Below, one piece after another: positions 29,001 through 41,700 of a stretch of DNA of 64,000 nucleotides. Position 1 is the stretch's first letter, and every line of letters starts with the position of its first letter. The position numbers were made by a program, and so were the translations under genes. The notes beneath the pieces are model-generated. The model made no database searches. It saw nothing but the letters and a program-made list of their open reading frames with translations, and had not been told where the DNA came from. Origin of the DNA: Pratylenchus scribneri (taxonomy: Eukaryota; Nematoda; Chromadorea; Rhabditida; Pratylenchidae); NCBI GenBank assembly GCA_030063045.1, contig JAQSEB010000059.1, positions 3,906,001-3,970,000 of the forward strand. Direction: 5' to 3'.

Positions 29001-29400
29001 CCATTGCCTCCGGCCATCAAAGTTCATCGTCCATTGAATTCCTCATCGACTTCCTAAATCGTTCACTGAGGACAATCAACGAATTCATTGAAAGGACGGC
29101 CAGTGGAGGATTGGATGTGAGCTTGGGACCAAGAATCCTTTTGCAATGCCCATTGGATGGTGAAAAGGCCAAAGAGTGGTTCATCCAACTTTGGAATGAA
29201 AAATTGTTGCCATATATTCGGAGAGTTTTGGCGGAAAGTGAGAAATGCCCAAAAAGCAAATTAAAATTAATTTTGTGAATTTTAAAGACAAAGCAATTGT
29301 CGGGGAGAAAAGCAATAAAATGGAGGATCCGCTCAGGGAAATTTGTGCCGCTTGGCCATGGCCAAATGGCTTTGAACAATTGATGCAAATTTGCCAATAA
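11030..29400 (+). CDS. unc-53: UNC-53 / neuron navigator (NAV) homologue
   Basis: A cytoskeletal guidance protein for longitudinal migration of cells and growth cones in C. elegans. Proposed exon 1 is 11030-11176, ending 'QFVQIRM'; exon 2 begins at 11486 with 'IYTEWANHHLLKA', the start of the N-terminal CH domain. A CH exon near 11788-11929 reads 'SIQKCLAYCKQIGIEG'. From 14.36 to 25.9 kb come about 18 Ser/Pro/Gln-rich exons with UNC-53-like blocks: 'PMLAVKGVSV' and 'VGVVSPMLKK' (18.6-18.9 kb), 'EDSSCSSLSSEPFDDDEIST' (23.1 kb), 'HTHSLDRHSHLRIF' (24.5 kb), 'GSQLSLASS' (25.8 kb). Coiled coils lie at 25.9-26.1 and 27.0-27.3 kb (KKELESKELALTDVQLDALD), with 'KKSW|IRSSFTRAF' between. The AAA module has Walker A 'LLLFGPTGIGKSNLARLLA' (28.35 kb), Walker B-like 'GVILIDNLPP' (28.6 kb), 'FVICTLNR', then 'GPRILLQCPLDG' and 'MEDPLREICAAWPWPNGFEQ'. 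TAA at 29398-29400. Identity is certain; the 5' exon, the end of the CH domain and minor exons are estimates. Confidence 0.9.
11930..14356 (+). other. Long unc-53 intron(s)
   Basis: About 2.4 kb with no exon I can place. The end of the CH domain (the 'GNL...LLF.LS.YK' helix of UNC-53) should be encoded here but was not found. It is rich in GGCCAA words and has a short (AAT)n run near 14328-14343. ORFs here have no family signal. Confidence 0.45.
17539..17940 (-). other. Antisense open frame inside an unc-53 intron
   Basis: Two minus-strand frames join if a 42-base GT-AG intron is removed near 17833-17790 (GAATTGA|GTGTGG...GGAAG|AATTGG). The joined frame runs from about 17937 (after a TTCAG) to TAA at 17539-17541, about 115 residues, including 'GPIVKIIFKRKDQRGIWINL', 'VFPHPFYVDWLALPNGSSL' and 'KKQKEEADIGQLWREQLLRI'. 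The composition looks coding rather than random. There is no ATG at the upstream end; an ATG at 17799 would give 86 residues. No family recognised. It may be a nested gene, a pseudogene fragment or chance. Confidence 0.3.
19390..20685 (+). other. Long unc-53 intron with poly-C tract
   Basis: About 1.3 kb between the exon ending 'MRGETQG' and the exon starting about 20690. It contains a 13-base C run at 20029-20041 and pyrimidine-rich DNA. A 163-codon frame across it is Pro/Phe-rich low complexity and was not called. Confidence 0.5.
20029..20041. repeat. Poly-C tract, 13 bases
   Basis: Thirteen consecutive C on the plus strand inside an unc-53 intron. Confidence 0.9.
21380..23075 (+). other. 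Long unc-53 intron
   Basis: About 1.7 kb between the exon ending 'HRQHYKER' and the exon starting 'YEDSSCSSLSS'. AT-rich; it ends in an (ATTT)n simple repeat at about 23033-23072 just before the acceptor. No gene seen. Confidence 0.5.
26522..26740. mobile_element. Possible MITE-like inverted repeat in unc-53 intron
   Basis: The left end reads TACAGTATATGCTCTTTTAA and the right end, reversed, reads CATAATAATACTCTTTTAAT, sharing 'CTCTTTTAATTC'. Internal short palindromes (GATTTCCCATGGGAATC-like; GCAGAG...CTCTGC) add foldback structure. No coding capacity. The CAGT-type end resembles Tc1/mariner termini. Target-site duplication was not clear. Confidence 0.35.
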
Positions 29401-29696
29401 ATGGAGAGAAAATGTGCTTTCATTGTGATCATTTTTTTTGTCAATTTTCGCAATCAAATTAGCCAATTTTTATATTTTGAATAAAAATATTAATTTTACC
29501 AATTCAAATTTTGTCCATTTATTAACAAATTAATTTAAATCATACTTTGTAATTATTGTAAGGGATATAATGATTATGCCTGCGGCTAAATTCAAACAAA
29601 AGAATTTGTATTCAATTTAGAACTTTAAACTGACACTAATAACACAATAAATTTATTTAAAAGAAACGAAAGAAAAGCCAAAACATATTTCAAAGA

Positions 29697-31498
29697 TGGG
29701 CGCAAAGAATAGTCGATGCCAAATTGCCAAGAAAAGGCCAAAATTGTCATTGGAAAGTTGCCATTTGGCGGAGAATGAATATTGGTTTCCAAAATTGAAT
29801 GATTTGCCCGATTTAGCATTGGTTTTTGTGATCAAATTATAATAAATTTAAAGTTTTCCTCTTTTTGATTTCAATATTTGCTCATTTGTCTTTTGCGGAT
29901 CGACTTTCGGCCGAATTGGTTTGTCGACGTTGGTGCCGTTTGGCAAGGGATGGAATGAGTTGGGCGAAATATTCAGTCCTCAAAAATAGTGATCTACAAT
30001 TGATTGCCAATTCAAAACCCATCAAACGAATGAAGGTTTTAGTTGATTGGATATTGAATATTACAAATTGTTTAGATGGACAATTTGATCGGACGTTTCG
30101 GCAAATTTGTTGAAAAATTGCATTTTATCAAACTTAATTATATTGAAAAGGTAATAATAAACTCTTTATAATCAATTAATTTGGCTATAAAGAGTGGACG
30201 AAAATGTTGTGGGCCACTTTATTTGGAATATTTGCCTCAAATACTTCCTCGCCTTCCAAATTTACGGCATTTAGTAATTGGTTGGCCAAATTTAAAGTAA
30301 ATTGGTGCAAATTTTCTTCACATTTAGATTTTCAATCTGGCCAAACATATTTGGACACATTGTTGACAATATCTGGTCAATTGAAATCCCTGCATTTAGT
30401 TTATGACCAACAATTTTCTTCCTCATATTCTAATGACACTTTTTCAATGAATTCACTAGAAAATGGCCATTGGTTGGTCAAATTTCTTCGCCAATGCAAT
30501 ATTCTCGAATATCTCTCTGTGGATTACCTTCCAAATGATTTTGTTGAGAAAATGGTCGAAAGTGGCACCAAATTCCCTGCATCATTAAAACAAATAACTT
30601 TCGGGCTTTACGTTGATCGATCGGATATGGATGTGAGGAATATAAATAATTGGAATGGATTATTGGATTTAAAAATAGATTTTAACAAAAATGGTCAGCA
30701 AACAATGTCCGGAATTGAATGGATTTGAAGGACGAGTTTGTAATATTCGAGAAGAAACCACTTTATTGCTTAAAAAGTTGACAAATTAGTTAATTCAAAA
30801 ATTTTCTTTTTTTTGTAGTCTAAAATATTTGAAAGAATATTGCTTTTGTGCGATCGAATCACGGCATTCAATTCTTTGTTTTGGTCGATGGGATAATTTG
30901 CAAGCATTAAATTTTCATTGGATGGACAGTCAGGTGGAAATACCATAAATGTTCCCCTTTCCTTTCATTAAATAATAAATAAATTAAAGTTGCTTCAAAT
31001 GATTGCAGAGAAATGCCCAAATATAGAACATTTGGGAATTGAACTATGGTTTAAATTATAATTAAAATTTTAATTTTTGATAATAGTTGGGGCAATTTTG
31101 ATTACAAATTTGTGGCAAATTTAGCTGAAAGAGAAAATTTTCTTCCCAATTTGAGTTCATTTATGTTCCGAGATTACACCGCAATTGAGGCATTCTTTCC
31201 AATTCTCATGAAAGGAACATTACAAGTATTTAATTTAATATTTTTTTAATAATTTCTCATTTCATATATTATAGTATGTCTATTTGAGTTGCCAATTATT
31301 TATGAGACAAATCGCTAAATTGATTCTGACTAATCAAAAACTTGAAGAATTATATTTGGATCAAATATTCTATGGAGATGATGTTATGGCATTGCATAAG
31401 CAATTAATGAGAGAAAATATTGGTTTAAAAAAGTTGCTCATTTTTTGTCGAGGATATGGGCCAGATGTGACGGGAGGTACAAATTTGCATATTATATA
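29697..31498 (+). CDS. F-box / leucine-rich repeat-like protein
   Basis: A probable substrate receptor of an SCF ubiquitin ligase. The first exon (29697) encodes 'MGAKNSRCQIAKKRPKLSLE' and 'FPKLNDLPDLAL'; the second continues with 'LSFADRLSAELVCRRWCRLA', together the F-box core (L..LP...L..IF..L...D.L...LVC..W). Later exons carry irregular leucine-rich segments: 'GQLKSLHLVYDQQFSS', 'LRQCNILEYLSVDYLP', 'GRWDNLQALNFHWMD', 'AEKCPNIEHLGIEL', 'LTNQKLEELYLDQIF', 'NIGLKKLLIF'. The junction of the first two exons is not resolved in frame, and small exons were joined by eye. It starts about 300 bases after unc-53 on the same strand. Not a one-to-one match to a named gene that I recognise. Confidence 0.72.
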
Positions 31499-32575
31499 GA
31501 GTTTAAATCTTAGTTAAGATCCATTAAATGAATATTTCCCTTGCTTAAATATTTGCAAAAATGAAAAAGGAAATCTAAAGAATATTCAAATACCGGTGCT
31601 TGAACGGAATGGTTTTGTGATCTATTAAAATTGTGATTCTTGAATATACTTATTCCTTTGTAAAATTTATCGTTATGGTATTAAAAATTTTCATATGTGA
31701 ATCATGAATTGATCATTGATGAGAGACTCCGAGCGAGATTCTGTACAAAGAGATCCGCCCCACCCACCATCCATCCTATATATAGTTAAACCCTGTTGAT
31801 ATATTTGATATTTAGTTATTTATTAATTACTAATAACAGAAATTAAATTCCGATGCATATTTTGTGGTTTGTGCAGAATTTTTACTCTACAAGATACCTA
31901 GGCTAGAAATTTTTAGGAAATTTGTATTTTTTGAACGAGTTCTTGTATTTTGAAAATTTTTATATTTTCAATAAATTTACAGCACTAAGAAATAATGTTA
32001 TGTTTTTTTATTTTTACTTAATTTCCAAGAGTTTATGGTTTTTTAAACTTGAACTCATTTCCATACGAGGACTGATGATGAGGAAGGGCATTTGATTATA
32101 AATTTTGAATTGGCGCGCTTTTTATTAATTAATTTTTTCTTTTTTGGCGTTCCATCATATTTTTTTGCCCGCGAGCCGCGACCCGCGATGCGATGCGATC
32201 GACGCGATGCGCGATCCGATCCGCAAACGCCAAAGCAAAAGCAAGGGTCGAGGCGGCCGTGAACAGTCGAAATCAATTAATATAATTTTCCAGAGGATTA
32301 AATGCTAAAATAAGTCGGAGCATTTATTAATTATTATAGGACATTCTTTTCTTATCATTTTTCAAGCAACAAGCAAGCAATCTTCTCACATCAGCCTCCC
32401 TCCGCTTAATAATCTAATTATTATTATTATTATTGTTGTGATTATGATTACTGATTAAAAAGTAAAAATTGAAGAATTGGTGGGCCAGTTATCACATAAA
32501 AGAATGATTTGAAATGTGAAATGTTCAATTTTTTATGATGATCATTTTACAGATTTTAATTAATTTGGAAAAATA
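31499..32575. other. Intergenic region with GC-rich island
   Basis: About 1.1 kb, mostly AT-rich, with one strongly CpG-rich block at 32167-32266. No RNA gene recognised. Confidence 0.5.
32167..32266. promoter_or_regulatory. CpG-rich block upstream of the CCCH gene
   Basis: Contains iterated GCGATGCGATGCGATC and related CGCGATGCGCGATCCGATCC-type words in an otherwise AT-rich region about 310 bases upstream of the start codon at 32576. Could be promoter DNA or a degenerate 5-6 bp tandem repeat. No proof of function. Confidence 0.35.
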
Positions 32576-35208
32576 ATGTCATCAGCGGAATCTCCGACTC
32601 CAAATAATATTGAAATATTACTTCATTATAAAATATTGGGTGATGAAACTGGAAAACAACTTTGGGAAGAGAACTGCTTGATGCAGCGCAAAGGCACAAT
32701 CCGTGAGCTCGTTATGGAGGCGAAGGAGAAGTTCACCCCAAATGGATATAAAAAAGTTTACATTTGTCGAACATTAAAAATTTACGAAATAATGTTTTAG
32801 GGAACTCTCATTTTACGGAATGTCACCACATATTCAGCAAGATATTCACTAGAAGTCAGCGTCGACATAGATGGGAAGGCAGTGGATGGCTCGAAATACA
32901 CAGCAAACTTCATTTTTAATCAGGAAACATCGCCGAAAGCTGAAAGGTTTTACTATAAGTTTAATATCCAAACAAAAACATTTAAGTTCGTCAATGAAAT
33001 CAATCAATGAAAAAGCACTTACAGCAGAATTTTTGGCAAAGCAAACTAAACTGGAAGAATTGGACAATGACCTTATTGCAATTCAAGAGCGATTGGATGA
33101 CGCGACAAAACAGAAGGAAGCAATGCAAATTGAAATGGACAAAAACGAAAAATTACTGAAATCGCAGCAAAGCGACTTGAAAAAGGCTCAAAACCAGTTG
33201 GATGAATGCAAAAAGGAAGTGGACGCCAAACGAGACGAAAAAAAGGCCTTGAATGAGCGGATTGACAAAAAGGTTTTAATTTCAACATTCAACAAAACAA
33301 AATATCTTAACTTTTTAAGAGCAAAGAATTGGACTCAATCAAAAAGCAAATCAGAGAAAAGGATAAAAAACTGGAGAATTGCAAAAAGGATTTGTCCCAC
33401 GAAGTGGAAGAATTGGACAAAATCATAAAGAAGAAGGCAAAAGCCCTGGAAGAATGTGAGCAATTGCAAGAACAGAAGGAACAATCCACTCGCCATTTGG
33501 AGGATTTGCGCAATGAAGAACTGTGTTGCCGATGCCGAATTGATGAAATGCAACAAGAAGAGAAGCAATTCCATTTGATGCTGCAAGAATTACGCGAACA
33601 GTTGGGCGAATTACAACAACAACAACAAGGCCAGAGGACTCCTCATCCGGCGGCAGAAAATGAGCCATCATCAAGACAACAAGAAAATGAATTGGGTTTG
33701 ATTTTTTTGGAAATACGCAATTATTTTTGTTAATTTTCACAGCTGGAACTGGAACACCACCACAACAGAATTTGACGAGTCCACCACATCCAAAAGGTAA
33801 AATTTTTAAATTGCTGACAATGTTCAAAAATATTTTCAGCATTCACCCAATTGTGCACATACTATCAACGTGGCGATTGCTGGCGCGGGTAATCAAATTA
33901 CTTATCAATAAAGACAATAATAATCACAACTTCAGGGACAAATGCACATTCATTCATGAGCTGCGAACTCCGAGAGGCCGAAGAAGTGATGGGAGTTGGC
34001 GAAGGTCACGGCAACAAAAGGATGACCACCATTATGGACGGAATCGGGATAATGAACACCAAATGGACAATATTAAGCGAGAAGAGCGATCACAATCCAC
34101 GGCAAAAGAGGAAGGAGGAGGTAGAGTTGGCACCGTTCCAGAAGGTTTTTTCCCATTTTTAACCAAATTATGTGAGTTAATTAGGATTACCAAATCAAGA
34201 AGAGGGAAGAGCCCACAAAATGCCAATACAAATAGAAAATATTGAGGGTTTAATAGTGTCAAATAATGAACATGAGCAGCAAAACCAACGCCAACCAAAC
34301 CAAAATGGATTAGGACAAGAAATTGTAGTGCAACTTGAGGATGTGGAAGTGTTGAATAATGAGAGGCAGAATTTGGAATTAATTGCTGTAGCAAATTATT
34401 TGGCCATTCAGCCGGAGGATGATAATTCGCAACAACAAGGTTTGGAAATTTTAAACAATTATTTAATTTGCAAATGTCGAAAAGACTATAGCGGTACAAT
34501 GGTTTACCCTAAAGAACCGATAAACCAGAAGAAAATACTATAATTATTTTGGCATTTAAAATTTAAAAATGAACTATTATTTATTTCCAAATTTAAATAA
34601 AATGTTAAAGTTCCTTATATGCAACGAATTTGGAATGATGGTCCATCACCGCAACAAAATAGAAATAACAATAGTTCCGGTGGTCAATTCTATAATACCA
34701 ATCAAAACCAATCATTTGGTGGTGAATATCAAATCAATATGAATACAAATAATGGCAACTTTGGTCGAGGCCGAACCGTATTTCGCACCAACAATAATAA
34801 TAATGGCCAATATGGTGGAGGAGGACAATTTATGCAACAGCAGCAAGGACATAAAAGAGGAGGAAGCAAAATGCGACGACCATCCGGAGATGGGGGAAAT
34901 GGGAACAACAACAAGAGGATGCGATTTGGGAGGCAATCATCTCGTTCAAATGGTCATCAGCAGAATGCACGCCGTGTCAACAGTATTAGTCCAATCAGGT
35001 AATCATAGCGGAAATATTTGATAATATTTATTTGTTTTATTTTTGTAGAAGTTCGAGCCAAATTGCTTCAACATCATCGTCGACCTACCACCATAACAAT
35101 CATCAACCGCGTGCAAAAATCTTGGATCGAATCACAATCAATGAGCCGGCAAACTCATCCGAGAGCCACCATTCATCAATCCATTCCAGATTGACATTCG
35201 GGAACTAA
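32576..35208 (+). CDS. Coiled-coil protein with one CCCH zinc finger and Asn/Arg-Gly-rich tail
   Basis: Likely RNA-binding protein. The first exon (32576) encodes 'MSSAESPTPNNIEILLHYKI'; a second short domain follows (GTLILRNVTTYSARYSLEVS). From about 33000 to 33640 there is a long Lys/Glu-rich coiled coil (for example 'LEELDNDLIAIQERLDDATK' and 'KKQIREKDKKLENCKKDLSH') ending in a run of five Gln. Across introns near 33.7-33.95 kb the frame gives 'CTYYQRGDCWRG' plus 'DKCTFIHELRTPRGRR', one CX7-8CX5CX3H zinc finger typical of CCCH RNA-binding proteins. A Gln/Asn-rich exon (34.2-34.4 kb) and an Asn/Gly/Arg-rich exon from 34.62 kb follow, with 'GNFGRGRTVFRTNNNNNGQY' and 'RRPSGDGGNGNNNKRMRFGR'; TAA at 35206-35208. 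I do not recognise a named orthologue. Internal exon borders are approximate. Confidence 0.75.
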
Positions 35209-35724
35209 GTGAAGAAGTGAAGTGCCATAAACAGAAGAAAATGAAGATGGGAGAACAAATTTGAATTTATTGATTTATATTGATTGATTTGCCTAGCTTA
35301 TACAAATTTAAACATATTCCCCCTTTTTGCTATTAAATAAACCACCCTAAAATCCCAGCTTCTTGCCTTTTATCAAATGCCATTGTTTTCAATACACTTA
35401 ATTTACTTTAAAACATTACGCTTCTTCATTCACTTTAAAACCTACATATATTGATTTGCATCTGAAATTGAAATCAATCGATTTTATTTTGACCGCTGAA
35501 TAAAAATTTTGCTTATATAATTTCACTTTTACATTATTCAATTTCTAAATTGAGTGAATACTTATTTCTTTTTTTAACTTATTTATTACCATCGATCAAT
35601 TGAATGTTTAGTTTTGCATTAATTGATTGATGATATTTGTGACTAATAATATCAATTGCAATCAATCAATCCTATTTAATTTTAGATATAAATACGACAT
35701 AATTATTGATATTTATTGAGAAAT
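35209..35724. other. Intergenic, VPS13 promoter region
   Basis: About 0.5 kb, AT-rich. It is notable for many ATCAATTGAT/ATCAATCAAT-type words between 35460 and 35690, just upstream of the VPS13 start. No gene seen. Confidence 0.5.
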
Positions 35725-38700
35725 ATGGTTTTCGAAAGCATTGTTGCGGATATTCTTAATCGCTTCTTGGGTTCTTATGTGGATAATTTGAATGCATCAC
35801 AGTTGAATATCGGAATATGGGGAGGTGAGTAATAAATAAAGTTAAATCAATCAATTGAATTTAAAAAAGGTGATGTGAAATTGAACAATTTGGAGATAAA
35901 AGAAACAGCCTTGGATGAATTGGATCTTCCAGTTAAGCTAAAATTTGGTCATGTCACGAGCCTGGTTCTGAAGATACCTTGGAAAAATCTGTACACTGAA
36001 CCAACAATCGTCAATATAAGGTTAATTAAAGTAAAATAAATTAAGCTATAATTTCAAATTTAAGTCAACTTTATCTGATAATTGTGCCAAATCAAGGAAT
36101 TATATACAATGAGGAAAAAGCAATCAAAAATGAGCGAGAAGCAAAGCAGAAGAAGCTGGCCAGACTTGAAGAAAATCGTCAACAAAAGAACAGTATGTGG
36201 AATAAGATATTAAATATTATTTCATCTATTAAAAATTTTAGAACATTCAATTTCGGATGACACTTTCACTGAGAAACTTGTGGCACAAGTCATAAAGAAT
36301 CTGCAAATTCGAATTAAACAAGTACATCTTCGTTATGAGGACAAATATTCAAACAGAGATCGACCATTTGCGACCGGAATTACATTGGATTCACTTAATT
36401 TCCAGGTTTTAACAAAAAAAATGCTTAAATTTATTCGAATTCATTTTTAGACGACCGACGAGAATTTCAAATTGACAATACAAAAAGAGGCAGTGAAGAT
36501 TTTCTACAAGTAACTTTATTGATAAAATCAAATTAATTTTCCCAATTTTAGGCTTATTTCGTTGAATAATTTCAGCATTTATTCAAATGCAAATTCCGGT
36601 CTTATCTCTGATTTGAACGATAAAAATGCGATAATAGAAGCACTTCACAGTTCAATTGCAACGACTGAAAAACGACCTGAAGGATATAAATATGGTTTTT
36701 TTTTTGCGATATTTTGCATTAAAATTCTGTTTTTAGTACTTGAACCACTTTCAATGGAAGCACAATTGAAGCTTAATCAAAAGCCAGAGGCTGATGGCAC
36801 TGATTTTACCACACCAAAAATTGATCTTTCGACTCAATTGAACAAATTGCATTTGGCAATTGGCAAATTCCAATATCAAGATTTTCTTCTATTCTTGGAG
36901 GCACAAGAACGCTTTACAATATCGGAGCGCTTCACTAAATATCGACCGAATTTGACTGTTTATAAAGGACATTATAAAGAATGGTAATTAATCAAAAACA
37001 AATATAGTTGAATATATTAAGGTGGCATTTTGCCTATAATTGCATTCTGAATGAACAAGTGAAAAGACGCCGTGAGAATTGGTCTTGGCAAAGAATGAAA
37101 AAGCACCGCAAAATGGTCCGACAATACAAAGATGCATGGATTACCCATCGAACAGAAAAGAATCCAAGTGCATTGGTCAAAGAAATAATTGAGGTATTTT
37201 AAATTACTTTACTAAAATAATTGAAAAAAATTAAGGAAGCTGAACAAAAACTCGATGTTTTCAATTTGAACATTGCACGGCAACAGGCGGAATTCGAAAT
37301 TGATCGGAATGAGAATTTGGTTCGCGTTGAGGATCAACCCGAACAAGGATGGGTTGGATGGGCGAAGAGTTGGTTTGGCGGTGGTGGCGCAAAAAAGACG
37401 GAACATGGCGAAACGGATGCAAAAATAATGGAAAAATTGGAACAAGCAGTGACACCGGAGGAAAAACAACGACTTTTTGATGCCATCGATTATCAAGTTT
37501 TAATCATTTTTTAATTTAAAATTAATTTTAAATTAAATAGGAAAATACTCCACCGACGGATTATCCAAAAGAATTTGTGGAGAACATTTTCAATTTGAAT
37601 TTATCCACCGTTGTGGTTGCTTTAGAGGACATTTTGGAGCTGAAATTTGATGAATTGTCCGCAAAATTGGAACAAAGACCATCGGCAAATGCAATGAAGT
37701 AAGAATTAAAATAAATTCAGAAATGGAATATTTCATTCAATTTAGATTTGATTCCTGCATTAAAAAGTTGGAAATGAATGCAGTGGAACAACAACAAAAA
37801 GTGCAATCAATACTGACAATGACCGAATTCAATAAACCATGGCTTTGTGTCCAATTCGAAACAAATCCAATTGAGGGCGGATTCGACCAAATGATTGGGT
37901 TGAAAGTGGCCCCAGTAATGTTGAAATATCATGCACCGGCGGTCAACAAAGCGCTGGATGTGTTCAAACCACCCGAGTCCGTTCGCCTACATCAATTGAC
38001 CGCTTTGGCCATTGCCAGATATGAGGATGTTAAAGTAAAATCAAAATAATTTATTATCTAAATATTTTATTTATTTTCGGCTCGTTCCGCCACGGCATTG
38101 CAGCATATGGTCGAGGTTCGAAAGAAGCTGAAAATGGAAATTCAAATTGATCCGGCAATAATTGTGTTGAGCGATGGTGGAATTTTCGATGAGAAAAAGT
38201 CAGCATTAATTGCGGAATTGGGTCAATTAACTCTCAAAACCACCGACCATTCTTCGGAGAAAGCATATCAACATGTATTTTTGGATTTATTTACTAAAAT
38301 AATTTTACATTTACAGATCAAAGATGAAAAAATGCGTTCATTGATGGCAAAAGCCTATGACAATTTCCAACTTAGCCTTTCAAATGTTCAGCTTATTTTT
38401 GCGGATTCCTTCAATTCATGTATGCAAGCTCGTTCCGATCGATATTCTTGCCATCATTTACTAAGTAATTCATTATATATTACTCCTAAAAAATATTAAA
38501 CATATTTTAGAACCAACGGGAATGACTGTTGATTTAATGCGTTCAACCATTGATGATATTCAATTGCCATTGTAAGCCAAAAATATTTATTATCAATTGT
38601 TATTGTTAATTTTATTTAGAATTCGACTCTTTGGTGAATTGCCGGATGTGGTTTTGATGATTTCGGATGATCGATTCGTTAAATTGTTGGAATTAATCAA

Positions 38701-41700
38701 TAGCATTCCAAGGCCAGAATTTGAAGAGGAAGTAGTGGATTTGAGTGCACCGGTGGAAGTTCAAGGCACAAAATTACGGGACAGAGCAAAAATGATGGCA
38801 ATTATGGAAGTGAATGAAGTGGATTTACAACAAGAACAAAAAGCGGATGAATCTTCCACTTCTGGCGGTGATATGGAACCAGCAGAAAAGAAACGTCGAA
38901 AGAGCGGCGATGAGGAAGAGGAAACATCACCGCTGTTGAGGGAAACACAAATTCAGTTGGATATGAATTTAATTTTGAATGAAGTTGGAATTATTGTGAA
39001 TAGCAAAAATCGAGCATTTTTGAGGTAAAAATACCATTAAATAATTAAACAATATTAAAATAAATTTAGTGCGCATATTCGCCATTTGGGATTGAATATG
39101 AGGAAGAAAATGTTCGATATGGTTGTGAAGGCGCATTTGGGTTCATTGACCTTGGAAATGCCAAAAATTGAAGAAAATGGCGAATCCATTTATTTGATTG
39201 ACAATGAAATGCGCGAAGGCGGCGATCATCTTATTGAAATGACATATAGACAAGTAAATATATTAAATATTTTTTATATTTATTTAAATTTTAGGCCACC
39301 GATGAAAGTCCAACATTCCGAACGGAATTCGCTTCAAATGAACAATCAATTGATTTCTTCTTCCAAATACTCAATTTCAATTTACATAAAGTAATTTTAA
39401 TTTAATTAAATTTTCGAAATAAAAAAATATTTTAGGATGTTTTGAATGATTTGAAGAATTTCAATGATCGATTGCAGAAAAAGATGGCCCGCATTCCGCC
39501 ACCCCAAATTGCACAACAATCCCAGCCGGCAATGTCATCCAAGAAGAGAACTCCTTCCCAGAGTAGTCGACGCTCTCGCGACAGTTCATTGGACAGAAAG
39601 CCAATTGCAAAGAAGAAACCGACAACAACGAAGACAACTAGGCCTGGGAGGCAGAAGAAATTTGTATTCAAATTTATTATGCACGAAATTGCAGCAAAAT
39701 TATATGCAAAACAAAATGACATTTCAGTAAAATTATAGAGTAATTTAAAATTAATAATGAATTAATATTTTAGGGTGGAATTGATCCAACTGCTGATGAT
39801 GAGGCCATTCTCGAATTTTGTGCAGTGAATATTCAAAAATTGAATTTAAATGGTCGAATGATGGAAGATGGTTCAATTAATGTGGACATTGGGCTGAATG
39901 CATTCACAATGGATGGTTTGTTATTCACTATTACATTTTTATTTTTTAATATTCCAATTTTAAGATCGCCGAAAAAATGCAAAAATTCAACGATTAATGG
40001 ACAAAAAGGATGCAAAATCAGATGACAAATTCATCACCGTAAAATACAATCAAAATACAAATGGCGATAAATTCGGTAAATATTTACCAATATTTAATTA
40101 AATAAATAAATTTTAATTAAATTTAGTTGATGTTCTCTCCTCCAAATTCTTTCTGATGTTAGCACCTGAATTCCTCGGCGTCCTCTCAACCTTTTTCAAT
40201 TTCCATCCGGATGAAGATGACGGGGATGAGGATGAAGACGTTGAATCAGCTGATATTGTTTTTGCCACTCCAACACGCCAAAATAACACCGATCAAAGGG
40301 CATCGATACAACAAAAGCAGATGCAAAGCGGTGGAAGTGGAAATAGTCCAAATAAAATTTTGGCCACCACCCAACTTGCCAAACCCGAACAAATTATTCC
40401 ACCTACTGCTGCCGCTGCTGGGACATTGACATTAAATTGTAAAATTTATGCCATTGAGGTTTGATTTTTAATTTAATTAATATTTTTAATTATTAATTTT
40501 TAGGTCATTTTGATTGAAAATTCATTGGAACCGGACAATTCGCAAGCAATGATTTTGTATTTTGATGCATTGGTGGATGCAAAGAATGTAATTATTTATT
40601 TTAATATTTAAATTATTTGCAATTTTAAGGTCAATGGAATTCAACAAATGAAAGGAGGAATTCAACATTTGCAAATTTATAGCACATATTTTGCCAAAGA
40701 GAAACGCCATTTGAGCAATTATCCAATTTTAAAAGAGGTTTGAATTATTCATTTACCTAAATTATTTAATATTCAGTTGGATATACGATTCGAGGGTTCT
40801 GTGGATGAAAAACAACATTCACAAAAGTTTTCCGTATCCATGGATCAAGTCGCAATTCGGGTTAGTCCATCCGTCATTCGATTGCTTTGTGCAGTGAGCG
40901 AACAATTCGTCCAACATCAGAAAAAGGTTTAAAGGAAATTTTAATAAAAATTAATATTTGTTCTAAAGGACCAAGCGGCCAGAACTGCTCGAGCAGCTTT
41001 GCGAGAATATGCGGATTATTGGAAGCCAAAAGCAATTGAATATGACAAATTCTGGTGGTTCCAAGTCCGTGACCCAAATTCATCCAGGGAAGAAGAGAAT
41101 GCGATCGATGAAATTGCGGAGGATGCGAACGTCGACACAAATTTAGTTATGAATCAACAGGTTATTTTTGGCTAATGAAAAATTATTCACATAAAATTTA
41201 AGGCCGATTTTTCAATAAATCGATTTGTTATCACAGTCGAGGCAGGAAGCAAAGATTTCACTCGGCCAATGATTTTGATGGAAAGTGTTCTGAAAGGTTC
41301 AGCACAAAATTGGTCAAATCAATTGATGGCAAAAGCGGAGGCCAGATTGCAAATTTCGTATTATAATGAGGCATTCAACATTTGGGAACCGGTGATTGAA
41401 CCAGTTTTACATGAACATACCGGATGGCAAAGTTGGCAACTTCAACTCAAGGTTTTTAATGAATTTAGGTTATTTAATATATTTTGGCATTTTAGATTGG
41501 CCCAGAAGAGGAGGAAGAAGAGCTACAATCCCAAAAACCGGGACCATCCACTTCAAAAGCAATGGTGAAAAAAGACAATAAAAATGATGGAAAGAAAGCA
41601 TTGCTTCCACCAAAAATGGCAGTTCGAATTGAGGCAGGCGAAGTGATGAACATTACAATCACAAAATCATTGCTTCAATTGATAAATCAACTTGGAGAGG

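Noticed and set aside
33423..33842. Minus-strand 139-codon frame
   Set aside because: Antisense to the coiled-coil exon of the CCCH gene; its Leu/Phe richness mirrors Lys/Glu codons on the plus strand.
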